NCBI GenBank assembly: GCA_030065715.1
Contig: JASJDF010000007.1
Coordinates: 1-34,686 of the forward strand
Direction: 5' to 3'
DNA: 34,686 nucleotides
DNA from: Xenococcaceae cyanobacterium MO_188.B19
GTDB lineage: Bacteria > Cyanobacteriota > Cyanobacteriia > Cyanobacteriales > Xenococcaceae
Shown piece after piece: positions 18,912 through 28,414 of the stretch (positions are counted from its first letter, which is position 1; every line of letters starts with the position of its first letter). A program made the translations under genes and the position numbers. Under the pieces are notes generated by a model. That model worked only from the letters and a program-made list of their open reading frames with translations. It was not told where the DNA came from and made no database searches.

Positions 18912-19816
18912 GTGATTAAGAGCAAGGATAGAAAAAAATTCTCTACTTCATACTTACTATAAGAACAGACCCATAAAATTTAATAATTTAGATACAGAAT
19001 CTTGATAAGAGCTTTATTTTACAAGGGTTTGGCTAGTTGTAGAATAAAACCGTTCAGGGGAAGACTCTGAGGTTGATAGTCACAAAATACAACAATTAAG
19101 TTTAAGCCCAGGCTTAGTTAATGTCACAGCTCACTATGAACTAGATAATAAGTCGTAGTCTAAATTAATATTTCTGTAATTCATTATACTTTTATCTTGA
19201 AGATCTCAATAAGTCCAAGAGTTATTACTTAATTTCAATTTTTCTCGTTCAGTATCATCCGCAAATTTTCTTTTGTTTATAGTTTTTTGATTTTAAATAA
19301 TTGCTTGTTTTTTCGTATATTTTTTTATATGTTCCGCAAATTTACTTTTATTTAAAGTTTTTAAATCCATTACTATTATCATTTCTAAGTGATTGCATTT
19401 TGAGCAGTGCTTTTTACAATTAAAAATAATCGAATAAAAATTTTTCATCCCTTTAAAGCATTGATTTCAGTATTCATACTCACAAAAACAAGCCTTTTTA
19501 ATATTTTTTATTGTAGATTTAGCAAAACCACTTATCTTGTTGTATTTACATTTACGCAGTAAAATTATTAGAACATATCTTTTCCTAAGAGATTTCTTCG
19601 ATATAAATAAAAATGATTAATTGAAGCAAAAATATTCATGGATTTTTGTTGCCAATAATCATTCTTTTGGTTATTCTTAAAAAGAAGGTTAAAAAATTCA
19701 ATACAAAGAATTTTTAAAAGCCATATACCCGGTATTTTATCTATTATTCCGGTAATCTAAGTTCAGGTTAATTCAGGTCAAAAAAGTTTTATCAAATATT
19801 CAAGAGGAAGTTTTCC

Positions 19817-20389
19817 ATGTCAAGTATAGTAGACAATTTTTCAGATGCAGACCTTGTTGTTCAAGATGCAAATGACAATGGTGGTTTCAACGTAATGAGT
19901 AATCTTAATGAAGATGCTTTTATTGTTGTTAATGAAATAGATGGAACAGAATCTGCAAACGATCCTGGGAATGACATCATTATCACTGGTACAGGGTTTG
20001 ACTTTGTTTCTGGTGGTGAAGGAGATGATATTATAGTTGGTGGACACGGTGATGACATCTTAGAAGGTAATGCTGGTAGTGACATTATTCGAGGTGGTAC
20101 CGGCATTGACATTATTCGAGGTGGTGAAGGCGCTGATATTATGATGGGCGGATCAGGTGCCGATATCTTCCAATTAGATATGGGTGACTTTGCTAACGGC
20201 GAAATTGACCGCATTATGGACTTTGAGGTAGGCTTAGATGTGGTCGAAATTAATGGCGTAGATACTACTAAAGTTATGATAGATGGAAATGAAGTTAAGT
20301 ATAATGGTGAAACTATGATTCGCTTTAGTGGTGATATGAGTGGTATGCAGGGTGACGCTACAGATGAAGATACTTTTGAATTGTTCTAG
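19817..20389 (+). CDS. Small RTX (hemolysin-type Ca-binding) protein, 190 aa
   Basis: NDIIITGTGFDFVSGGEGDDIIVGGHGDDILEGNAGSDIIRGGTGIDIIRGGEGADIMMGGSGADIF nonapeptide repeats, no Sec signal visible; AGAGGAAG upstream of ATG. Confidence 0.88.
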   Translation: MSSIVDNFSDADLVVQDANDNGGFNVMSNLNEDAFIVVNEIDGTESANDPGNDIIITGTGFDFVSGGEGDDIIVGGHGDDILEGNAGSDIIRGGTGIDIIRGGEGADIMMGGSGADIFQLDMGDFANGEIDRIMDFEVGLDVVEINGVDTTKVMIDGNEVKYNGETMIRFSGDMSGMQGDATDEDTFELF

Positions 20390-20435
20390 GTTCGTGCCAA
20401 TTAATTTAGCTCAATAAGTTTTAGGTCATATAAAG

Positions 20436-20463
20436 TCCGTGATTAACATCGCGGATTTTTTTT
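20436..20463 (+). terminator. Rho-independent terminator after the small RTX gene
   Basis: tccgtgat-taac-atcgcgga (one G/T mismatch) followed by ttttttttt. Confidence 0.8.
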
Positions 20464-20521
20464 GCTATTGACAGAGTAGGAATATGATCAGTAGATTGGG
20501 ATTATTTTCAGTGTAATAATT

Positions 20522-23233
20522 ATGCTGCAAGAGGATTTTGCGACCCGAACAATTAAAGAATATTTTGCTCAAGGACAATGGAGTGAAGTAATCGAAATTT
20601 GTACTCAAGTTTTGACCCGCGATCCTCAACGTACTGAACTATATCTTTTTCTCGCTAAAGCGTATAGTCAGCAGGGACGAGTAGGACAGGCGATCGCGGT
20701 ATATCGGCATATTTTAGAACAAAATCAAAATTCCCCAGATATTTATGGGGAATTGGGGCTCCTATATACAAAACAACAGGATTTAGTCCAAGCAGCTTGG
20801 TGTTACCAAAAAGCTTTAGCTTTGAAGCCCACATGGGTAGAAATACATTATAATTTAGCGATTATCTTACATCAGTTAGGGGATTGGTCAAAAGCAATTG
20901 ATTCTTATCGCCAGACTCTCAAGCTCAAGCCTAGCCATGCTGCTGCTTATTTTAATTTAGGACTTTTGTACGATCGCCGACAAGAAAACGAAATGGCGAT
21001 CGCGAGTTACCAGAGAGCTATTGAATCAAAACCAGATTATTTGACGGCTTATAGTAATCTCGGTAGTGTATTGGCTAAAGATCAACAATATAAATCGGCG
21101 ATCGAAGTTTTTAAACAAGGACTCAAGCTCGATCCTACTTGGGGGACTTTACACAATAATTTGGGTCAAGTTTATTTATTTGACCAACAACCAGCAAAAG
21201 CTTTAGCAAGTTTTGAATATGCCATTACTGTAGAGCCTGATATGGCTTTAGCTTATTATAATTTGGGCAATTTATGGCAACAACAAAAAAATTATCCCAA
21301 ATCTTTGGAGTGTTTCCAGCAAGTAATTAAGCTAGAACCTAATAATATTGTGGCTCACAGCAATTGTGCTGCCATACTGTTGAAAATTGGTGAAACCAAA
21401 TCAGCAATTAAATATTTACGTAATGCGATCGCATTACAGCCCACTTTTGCTGCTGCCTACTACCATCGAGTCAAGCAATTAGAGCCGAAAGATACTTTAG
21501 AGAAAGCGAAAATATCTTGCGCTAGTTTTTTAGAAGCATTATTTAAAGAAACTGATGAGGCAAAAGCCTGCGAATACTTATGGCAAACTTATTTCTATCT
21601 GGGAGAAGTGTTGTTTGACTATGGTGGGGTACAACAAGCAGAAATATATTATCGTCAAGCACTAGACATTAAACCAGATGAAGTGAATTTATACTTGCGT
21701 TTTGGTAATTGTTTAGCTAAACAAAAACGGTTTGATGGAGCTATTACAGCCTATGAAATGGGCTTAACTCTTCAACCAGAGCATTCTCAACTCTGTTTTC
21801 AGCTAGGAAAAGTATTACAAAAACAAAAGAACTCTAGTTCCGCTCTTTCCTATTATGAGACGGTGTTACAACAAGATTTGACCATGGGGAGTGGCAGTTG
21901 GCAAAGTTTGCCTAGTTTATTTCCCTCCCCAGAACATTTATCTAATCTCCCCAAAACTCTCTATCATCACACTCACGACTGGATTCGAGATTGTAAATTA
22001 AAAGACTTTAACTATACAGAAGTAACTTGGTCGGGTACAACGGCTCAGAGTAAAGGTAATTTATTTAGACAACCAGAACCAATTGTAATTAAAGATACTG
22101 GTAGTAGGTCATCTACAGAATGTGGGGGGGTTAACTGTAACCCATGTATGAGTCATTTGATGACCTATTTTCAACCAGTCCAAATTGGTCAAAATGCCTA
22201 TCAATGTTCTTTCAAAGAAGCTCCACCCATAACTACACCTTTACCTTTTGTAGTTACTATTCCCCATGGTAGGACTTGGATTGTGCCTCAAACTAACTCC
22301 TGGATGATTTGTAAGGCGATCGCAATAATAACCCCTGACAATTGCCTTTTAGGAGATTTATCTCGCTATTACCCTTGGTTTCTACCTGGTTGTTCCCAAC
22401 CCCATAAAGTAAACCACACTTTATTCAATGTAGATAAAATTGCCCCAGTTAAAAAAATTGCTGGTAAAGTAGCAATACTTTCGGGATTGGCTGGTCATGT
22501 TTATTATCATTGGTTATTTGATATAATCCCTCGCATTGAATTAATCCGTCTCAGTGGTATTAAATTAGAAGCAATTGATTGGTTTGTGGTGAACAATATA
22601 GAAAAACCTTTCCAAAAAGAAACACTTAAATGGTTAGGAATTCCTAGTTCTAAGATTATTTGTAGCGATCAGATTTCTCATATTCAAGGAGAACAGTTAA
22701 TTGTTCCCTCTTTTCCTGGTCATTTAGACTGGGTACCTTGGGGGACAATTAAATTTTTACGAGAAACTTTCTTGTCCCGAATTAATCTTAAGCAGTATGA
22801 ATCTCCAGAAAAAATTTATATCAGTCGTAGAAAAGCCAGAGCCAGACATATTATTAATGAAACCAAAGTAATTGCTTTATTGGCTAAACATGGCTTTAAA
22901 ACTGTTTTTCCAGAAGAGATGTCTATAGTAGAACAGATAATTTTGTTTGCCAATGCTAAATTTATAGTCGCGCCCCATGGCTCTGGATTAAGCAATTTGG
23001 TATTTTGCGCTCCAGGGACAACTATAGTGGAACTATTTTCACCCCGCTATCTAAGAACTGATTATTGGATATTGAGCCAACAGCTAGAACTAAAGCATTA
23101 CTACTCTGTAGGAGATAGTTTTGATTGTCCTTCTTTATTGAGCCTGATGTATCAAAATTCTTTAACAGAAGATATCTTGGTCAATCTCAGCTCTTTGGAA
23201 CTGATTCTGGAAGTAGCTGGAGTTACAAATTAA
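20522..23233 (+). CDS. TPR-repeat protein fused to a GT61 (DUF563-type) glycosyltransferase domain
   Basis: Multiple N-terminal TPRs (AWCYQKALALKPTWVEIHYNLAIILHQLGDWSKAIDSYRQTLKLKP...). C-terminal GT61 signatures: GHVYYHWLFDIIPRIELIR, EKIYISRRKARARHIINE, ANAKFIVAPHGSGLSNLVFCAPGTTIVELFSP. Confidence 0.88.
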   Translation: MLQEDFATRTIKEYFAQGQWSEVIEICTQVLTRDPQRTELYLFLAKAYSQQGRVGQAIAVYRHILEQNQNSPDIYGELGLLYTKQQDLVQAAWCYQKALALKPTWVEIHYNLAIILHQLGDWSKAIDSYRQTLKLKPSHAAAYFNLGLLYDRRQENEMAIASYQRAIESKPDYLTAYSNLGSVLAKDQQYKSAIEVFKQGLKLDPTWGTLHNNLGQVYLFDQQPAKALASFEYAITVEPDMALAYYNLGNLWQQQKNYPKSLECFQQVIKLEPNNIVAHSNCAAILLKIGETKSAIKYLRNAIALQPTFAAAYYHRVKQLEPKDTLEKAKISCASFLEALFKETDEAKACEYLWQTYFYLGEVLFDYGGVQQAEIYYRQALDIKPDEVNLYLRFGNCLAKQKRFDGAITAYEMGLTLQPEHSQLCFQLGKVLQKQKNSSSALSYYETVLQQDLTMGSGSWQSLPSLFPSPEHLSNLPKTLYHHTHDWIRDCKLKDFNYTEVTWSGTTAQSKGNLFRQPEPIVIKDTGSRSSTECGGVNCNPCMSHLMTYFQPVQIGQNAYQCSFKEAPPITTPLPFVVTIPHGRTWIVPQTNSWMICKAIAIITPDNCLLGDLSRYYPWFLPGCSQPHKVNHTLFNVDKIAPVKKIAGKVAILSGLAGHVYYHWLFDIIPRIELIRLSGIKLEAIDWFVVNNIEKPFQKETLKWLGIPSSKIICSDQISHIQGEQLIVPSFPGHLDWVPWGTIKFLRETFLSRINLKQYESPEKIYISRRKARARHIINETKVIALLAKHGFKTVFPEEMSIVEQIILFANAKFIVAPHGSGLSNLVFCAPGTTIVELFSPRYLRTDYWILSQQLELKHYYSVGDSFDCPSLLSLMYQNSLTEDILVNLSSLELILEVAGVTN

Positions 23234-23341
23234 ATTTATAATATGATTAGTCAGAAAAGTAAACACTAAGTTTTAGAATTTACAATTATTGTGTTGATGA
23301 TTAATAATCACTCAACCGTTAAAACACTCATTTAATAAGCC

Positions 23342-24817
23342 GTGAATTATAGTTATCTAGTTGATTCTGTTTCCCAATGTGCATTAGCTTTTTCTGAAGC
23401 AGATCTAAAAAATAACGTCGAGCATTGGCAATCTGCAAGTAGAGATTTGGGTAACTTGTTACAAGGACTAGCAAGATTTGATGAAGCCATTTTTTGGCAT
23501 TCTGTGGCGTTAGATTCTGAGCCAGATTTAGGAGAAATATTTTTTCAACTTGCTAGGCTTTATATCAAAGAGGAAAATTGGGAGGAAGCGATTTCTTATC
23601 TACATCGTGCTTTAGAACTCCACCCCAATTCTGCCTTGATTAATTCCAATCTAGCTCAACTATATGGACAGATTGGCAACAGACAAGAGGAAATTAAATT
23701 TTGGTATCAAGCGATTAAAATTGACCCTGAGTTAGTCACAGCCAAAGGCTACTACAAACTCGCTAAGGCTTTTGAGCAACAAAGAAAATTAACCGAAGCT
23801 GAGTTTTGTTATGAAAGAGCTAGTAATAATGAAGAAAATTTAATTCCTGCTCATTATGATTTTGCTGAAATTTGTCAGCGACGAGGAAATGTAGAGCAAG
23901 CGATTAACTGTTATCAAAAAATTCTCTCTCAAGACTCCCAACAAGCCAAAGCCCATTATAAAATTGGCACAATTTATTTACAAGAAAAACGATATGAAGC
24001 TGCCATAGAGCAGTTTCGTCAAACAATTAAGAATGCGCCAGAATATCCTTGGGCTTATCGTGATTTAGTTAAGACTTTCTTGCTACTAGAAAGATGGGAT
24101 GAAGCGATCTCTACTTGTCATGCCATTATTAATTTAGTAGAAGAATATCCTTGGGTTTACGTCCAATTGGGGAATGCTCTGCGAGAGAAAGGGAGGATTA
24201 CTGATGCTGTAGTAGCTTTCCAGCAAACTTGCAAATTAAGAGGTTGGTGGCAATGTCCTATCAATCAATACTATTTTACCAGAGATAACTTTACCTATCG
24301 TATTCCTCTCTGGCAACCTCGCATAGAAGAATTGATAGAACGAGAAGCTGTTAATGCTTTAGAAATTGGTAGCTATCAAGGAATGTCCAGTTGTTGGCTA
24401 TTAGATAATGTTTTAACTAAACCTTCAAGTAAATTAGTCTGTATCGATGCTCAAGTCTTGAGTGTTTTAAAAGACAATTTAGCCAAAACAGGCAAAAACG
24501 ATCAGGTTACTCTTCTAGTGGGAGATACTCATAAACATCTTGATTCATTGACCCCAGAAAGTTTCGATATTATAAGTATCCAGGATAAATGCAAATTGGT
24601 GGATCATGCTTACACAAATGCCCAATTAACTTGGCAATTGTCTAAAGTTGGGGGCTTGATCATTTTTAATGATTATGGTTGGCAAAATCGAGCCAATCCT
24701 AAACAAAATCCCAAACAAGGAATTGATAAATTTCTCGATTCCCTGAAGCCAGATCAATGGAAATTAGTTAATCACGCCCCTCAAGCTAATCAACTAATGA
24801 TCCGCAAAATTAAATAA
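23342..24817 (+). CDS. TPR-repeat protein fused to a class I SAM-dependent methyltransferase domain
   Basis: GTG start. TPR motifs (EEAISYLHRALELHPNSALINSNLAQLYGQIGN...), then VNALEIGSYQGMSSCWLLDNVLTKPSSKLVCIDAQ...LLVGDTHKHLDSLTPESFDIISIQ...QLSKVGGLIIFNDYGW. Confidence 0.82.
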   Translation: MNYSYLVDSVSQCALAFSEADLKNNVEHWQSASRDLGNLLQGLARFDEAIFWHSVALDSEPDLGEIFFQLARLYIKEENWEEAISYLHRALELHPNSALINSNLAQLYGQIGNRQEEIKFWYQAIKIDPELVTAKGYYKLAKAFEQQRKLTEAEFCYERASNNEENLIPAHYDFAEICQRRGNVEQAINCYQKILSQDSQQAKAHYKIGTIYLQEKRYEAAIEQFRQTIKNAPEYPWAYRDLVKTFLLLERWDEAISTCHAIINLVEEYPWVYVQLGNALREKGRITDAVVAFQQTCKLRGWWQCPINQYYFTRDNFTYRIPLWQPRIEELIEREAVNALEIGSYQGMSSCWLLDNVLTKPSSKLVCIDAQVLSVLKDNLAKTGKNDQVTLLVGDTHKHLDSLTPESFDIISIQDKCKLVDHAYTNAQLTWQLSKVGGLIIFNDYGWQNRANPKQNPKQGIDKFLDSLKPDQWKLVNHAPQANQLMIRKIK

Positions 24818-24946
24818 TTTGTCTCCTATTATCATAAGTTAGTGCAATCGGACAAGGGGGAAAGGTAGATTTTTTTTCTTGATTTAACATTATTCCCCAA
24901 TTATAGAAAACCAGATAATGAATTTTAAGAGTTAACTATTTTTGAA

Positions 24947-27013
24947 ATGAATAAAGTAAATCAATCAACCTTACAATCCAGTCAAATAGCTGTCACGATT
25001 GAAAAATATACTCAAATGCTCGCACAGAATCCGGAAGCACCAGAGATTCACTTTAATTTGGGAAATTTATACGCTCAAAAAGAACAATGGCAAAACTCAA
25101 TTAAACATTATAGAAAGGCTATTAAAATCGACCCACAATTAACGGCTGCTTATCGCAATATAGCCAAAGTTTATCTTAAAATAGGTAATGAAATTGAAGC
25201 TGCAAATTTTTGGTATAAAGGCGTTAAATTAGAACCTGGCGAAGAAAAAATCGAGCAATATCTAGGTTTGGGAAATACTTTTAGAAGCCAAAAGCAATAT
25301 GGTAAAGCTGCGGATTGTTATCGTCAAGCAATCCAAATTAAACCTGATTTAATTTCAGCATATCATGCTTTAGCTAAAGTTTTTGACAGTCAAGGTAAGC
25401 ATAGACAGATCATCTCAATTTATCGTCAAGGAATTCAAAAAAACCAGCAAAATCCTGAATTTCATTTGGCATTAGCTCAAGCTTTAGCTGCACAAAATAA
25501 GTGGGAAAAAGCAAGTAATCGATTTCGTTTAGCTCTAAAACTAGATAGTAATATAGCAATAGGATATTATCACTGGGGTTATGTTTTAAGCAAAAGAGAA
25601 AAGTGGCAACAAGCAAAGAATTGTTATCAAAAAGCAATTGAAATTAAACCAGAATATTGGGAAGCTTATTATTACTTGGGTTTGATTTTTCAAAAGTTAG
25701 AAAAATGGCAAAAAGCCAAAGAATGCTATAAAAAAGTAACTCAAATAAATCAAGAATTTGTTTCAGGATATCTTCAATTAACGCTAGTTTATCAAAAACT
25801 CGGTGATTATCCACTAGCGATACAATGTTGTAATCGAGCTTTATTAATTTCTCCAGAATTTTCTCCCCTCGAAGAACAAGCAATAGCAATCTATCAAAAA
25901 GTTTTAGATAATCATCCTAAAATAAACCATAATCTTTACTATCAATTTGGTAAATTATTGAGGCAAAAAAGTCGCTTTGAAGAGGCAATTCTAGCATATC
26001 AGAAAACGGTTACAATAAATCCTCTCTTCCGATCAGCTCATATAGATATGCAATATACTCCCATTGCTCCCAAGCAATTGCCTCAACATATTAATTTTTA
26101 TCGCAATGTTCTTGAGCAAAATCCCCAAATAGATATTGCTTGGGGTAATTTGGGAGATGCTTTAACAGAAGAAAACAATATTGAAGAAGCAATTAATTGC
26201 TATCGAAAAGGCTGTTATCAGCAAGTAATTAATACTTATCCTGAATTAGCAAAACTAGATTGGAAAGAAAAGAAAGAATCTGCTATTGATTTTATTATTA
26301 TTGGCGCAGCAAAATGTGGCACAAGTTCGTTACATGGATACTTGAATAATCATCCTCAAATATTATTACCCCATAAGAAAGAGTTAGCTTTCTTTTCGCG
26401 CAGATATGACTATGGCATTGACTGGTATTTAGCTCATTTTCCTTCTATTACTGATCGAGATGATTTTATTACAGGAGAAGCTACACCCAACTATATTCGT
26501 TTCCCCATATCAGCTGAAAGAATTAAAAAGCATTTTCCTAATATTAAGTTGATTTTATTGCTAAGAAATCCCATAGATAGAACTATTTCTTGGCATTATC
26601 ATAAACTGAGTCATGGACAGCTAAAAGCAGACTTGGAGACAGCAATTTTAAGAGAAATCAAAAATATAGAATACTTTACAGAAGAAGAGATTGTAAATAG
26701 TGGCTATTTTAAATTTGATAGTATAATTAGCAGTCTTTATATTTATAAAATCAAATCATGGTTAGAAATTTTTGATCGAGAACAAATATTAATTTTACAA
26801 AGTGAAGATTTTTACGCTAAACCTGGTGAAAATATGGCAAAAGTCTATAAGTTTTTAGGATTACCCAATCAGACTTTAGCTAGATATGCCAAAATCAACA
26901 GTGGTTTTTATAATCCTGCTGATGAAAAAATCAGAACTATACTCAGAGATTACTTTGACCCTTATAATCAACAGTTAGAAAAATATTTGGGAATGAAATT
27001 TAACTGGAGCTAA
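24947..27013 (+). CDS. TPR-repeat protein fused to a sulfotransferase domain
   Basis: TPRs followed by PAPS-binding motif DFIIIGAAKCGTSSLHGYLNNHPQILLPHKKELAFF and ILLLRNPIDRTISWHYHKLSHG. Confidence 0.9.
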   Translation: MNKVNQSTLQSSQIAVTIEKYTQMLAQNPEAPEIHFNLGNLYAQKEQWQNSIKHYRKAIKIDPQLTAAYRNIAKVYLKIGNEIEAANFWYKGVKLEPGEEKIEQYLGLGNTFRSQKQYGKAADCYRQAIQIKPDLISAYHALAKVFDSQGKHRQIISIYRQGIQKNQQNPEFHLALAQALAAQNKWEKASNRFRLALKLDSNIAIGYYHWGYVLSKREKWQQAKNCYQKAIEIKPEYWEAYYYLGLIFQKLEKWQKAKECYKKVTQINQEFVSGYLQLTLVYQKLGDYPLAIQCCNRALLISPEFSPLEEQAIAIYQKVLDNHPKINHNLYYQFGKLLRQKSRFEEAILAYQKTVTINPLFRSAHIDMQYTPIAPKQLPQHINFYRNVLEQNPQIDIAWGNLGDALTEENNIEEAINCYRKGCYQQVINTYPELAKLDWKEKKESAIDFIIIGAAKCGTSSLHGYLNNHPQILLPHKKELAFFSRRYDYGIDWYLAHFPSITDRDDFITGEATPNYIRFPISAERIKKHFPNIKLILLLRNPIDRTISWHYHKLSHGQLKADLETAILREIKNIEYFTEEEIVNSGYFKFDSIISSLYIYKIKSWLEIFDREQILILQSEDFYAKPGENMAKVYKFLGLPNQTLARYAKINSGFYNPADEKIRTILRDYFDPYNQQLEKYLGMKFNWS

Positions 27014-27021
27014 TTAAAGTT

Positions 27022-28146
27022 TTGGCTAACTATTTTGCTACTGTAGCCCGTGGTTTAGAGGAAATTGCTGCTCAAGAATTGTCAGATTTGGGCGCAACCA
27101 ATATTATTCCTGATTTTACAGGAGTACATTTTCAAGGAGATAAAAAGTTACTTTATAAAGTTAATCTTTGGGCTCGTACTATTTTCCGAGTTTTAGTACC
27201 AATTGCTGAAGTTAAAAGTTATAATGCTCAACAACTTTATCGCAGTGTATATAATATAGATTGGTCAAAATATCTCCATCCTAAAATGACTTTAGCTGTC
27301 AATTGTACAGGAAAAAATAAACAGCTAAATCACAGTCATTTTACTGCTTTACAAATTAAAAATAGTATTGTGGATTGGCAATATAAAAAATACGGCAGAC
27401 GTTCTGATATTGATGTAAAAAATCCTGATTTACTAGTTAATGGTCATATTAATAATAATAGGTGTACTCTGAGTTTAGATAGTTCTGCTTCTAGTTTACA
27501 TCGTCGTGGTTATCGCCCTGCTATGGGACTTGCCCCTTTAAAAGAAACTTTGGCTGCTGCTATAATTGCGATGACAGAATGGACTCCTGAATTAGCTTTT
27601 TTTGACCCCTTATGTGGTTCGGGAACTCTACCTATAGAAGCAGCTTTAAAAGGCTTAAATATTGCTCCTGGTTTATATCGAGATAAGTTTGGTTTTGAGT
27701 CTTGGTTGGATTTTGACTTATTACTTTGGGAAGAAATGATCGAGGAGGCAAAAGAACAACAATTATCAAAAATTCCTGCTTCAATTTCTGGTAGCGATCG
27801 CGATTTTCAAATAATAGAACAAGCTAATATTAATGCTAAAAATTGTGGAATTAAAAATCAGATTTCATTTAAAACTCAAGATTTATCTGAAGTTGTAGCT
27901 CCAGCAGATAAAGGAGTGATTATTTGTAATCCCCCCTATGGAAAAAGATTGGGAACAGAAACAGAATTAGTCGAACTATATAAGCTTTTAGGGGATACTT
28001 TTAAGCAAAAATTTCCAGGATGGACAGCTTATATTCTAACAGGTAGTTCCGCTTTAACTAAAAAAGTCGGCTTAAGAACTTCTAAAAGAATTAAAGTTTA
28101 TAATGGCATGATACCTTGTACTTTATTGAAATATGAATTGTATTAA
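27022..28146 (+). CDS. THUMP-domain class I SAM-dependent RNA methyltransferase (RlmL-N/YpsC-like)
   Basis: YFATVARGLEEIAAQELSDLGA...HRRGYRPAMGLAPLKETLAAAIIAMTEW...FFDPLCGSGTLPIEAAL...VIICNPPYGKRLG; TTG start 8 bp after the sulfotransferase stop. Confidence 0.9.
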   Translation: MANYFATVARGLEEIAAQELSDLGATNIIPDFTGVHFQGDKKLLYKVNLWARTIFRVLVPIAEVKSYNAQQLYRSVYNIDWSKYLHPKMTLAVNCTGKNKQLNHSHFTALQIKNSIVDWQYKKYGRRSDIDVKNPDLLVNGHINNNRCTLSLDSSASSLHRRGYRPAMGLAPLKETLAAAIIAMTEWTPELAFFDPLCGSGTLPIEAALKGLNIAPGLYRDKFGFESWLDFDLLLWEEMIEEAKEQQLSKIPASISGSDRDFQIIEQANINAKNCGIKNQISFKTQDLSEVVAPADKGVIICNPPYGKRLGTETELVELYKLLGDTFKQKFPGWTAYILTGSSALTKKVGLRTSKRIKVYNGMIPCTLLKYELY

Positions 28147-28150
28147 TAGA

Positions 28151-28185
28151 AGTTCGTAGTTCGTAGTTGGTGGTTCAGAGTTATG
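28151..28185. repeat. Degenerate phased heptamer array
   Basis: agttcgt agttcgt agttggt ggttcag agttatg. Confidence 0.65.
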
Positions 28186-28206
28186 AAAAATGATTGTTAG
28201 TGGTTA

Positions 28207-28296
28207 GTCCTAAAGGATTCCTAACCCTAAAGGGTATATCCGAAGGTGTTATCCGAAGGTGTACCCTTTAGGGATCCTTTAGGACACCTTCGGATA
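28207..28296. repeat. Composite palindromic repeat with overlapping alternative hairpins
   Basis: gtcctaaagga (28207-28217)/tcctttaggac (28275-28285); ccctaaagggta/taccctttaggg; tandem tatccgaaggtgt (28237-28249, 28250-28262) with inverse acaccttcggata (28284-28296). Confidence 0.85.
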
Positions 28297-28344
28297 AGGA
28301 TACACCTGCGGACATTGTACCCTTGTGGTATAACCGCTTCGCAT

Positions 28345-28414
28345 ATTGTTAGTTGTTAATAGTTCATTGTTGATTGCTACTCATTACTCATTACTTATTG
28401 CTCATTGTTTACTA
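28345..28414. repeat. Ten phased degenerate heptamers ending on the histidine-kinase stop codon
   Basis: attgtta gttgtta atagttc attgttg attgcta ctcatta ctcatta cttattg ctcattg tttacta. Confidence 0.7.

Noticed and set aside
19841-20214. Antisense ORFs over the small RTX gene (68 and 117 aa)
   Set aside because: Pro/Ser-rich translation (PPSIISAPSPPRIMS-like) is the reverse complement of GGxGxD repeats.
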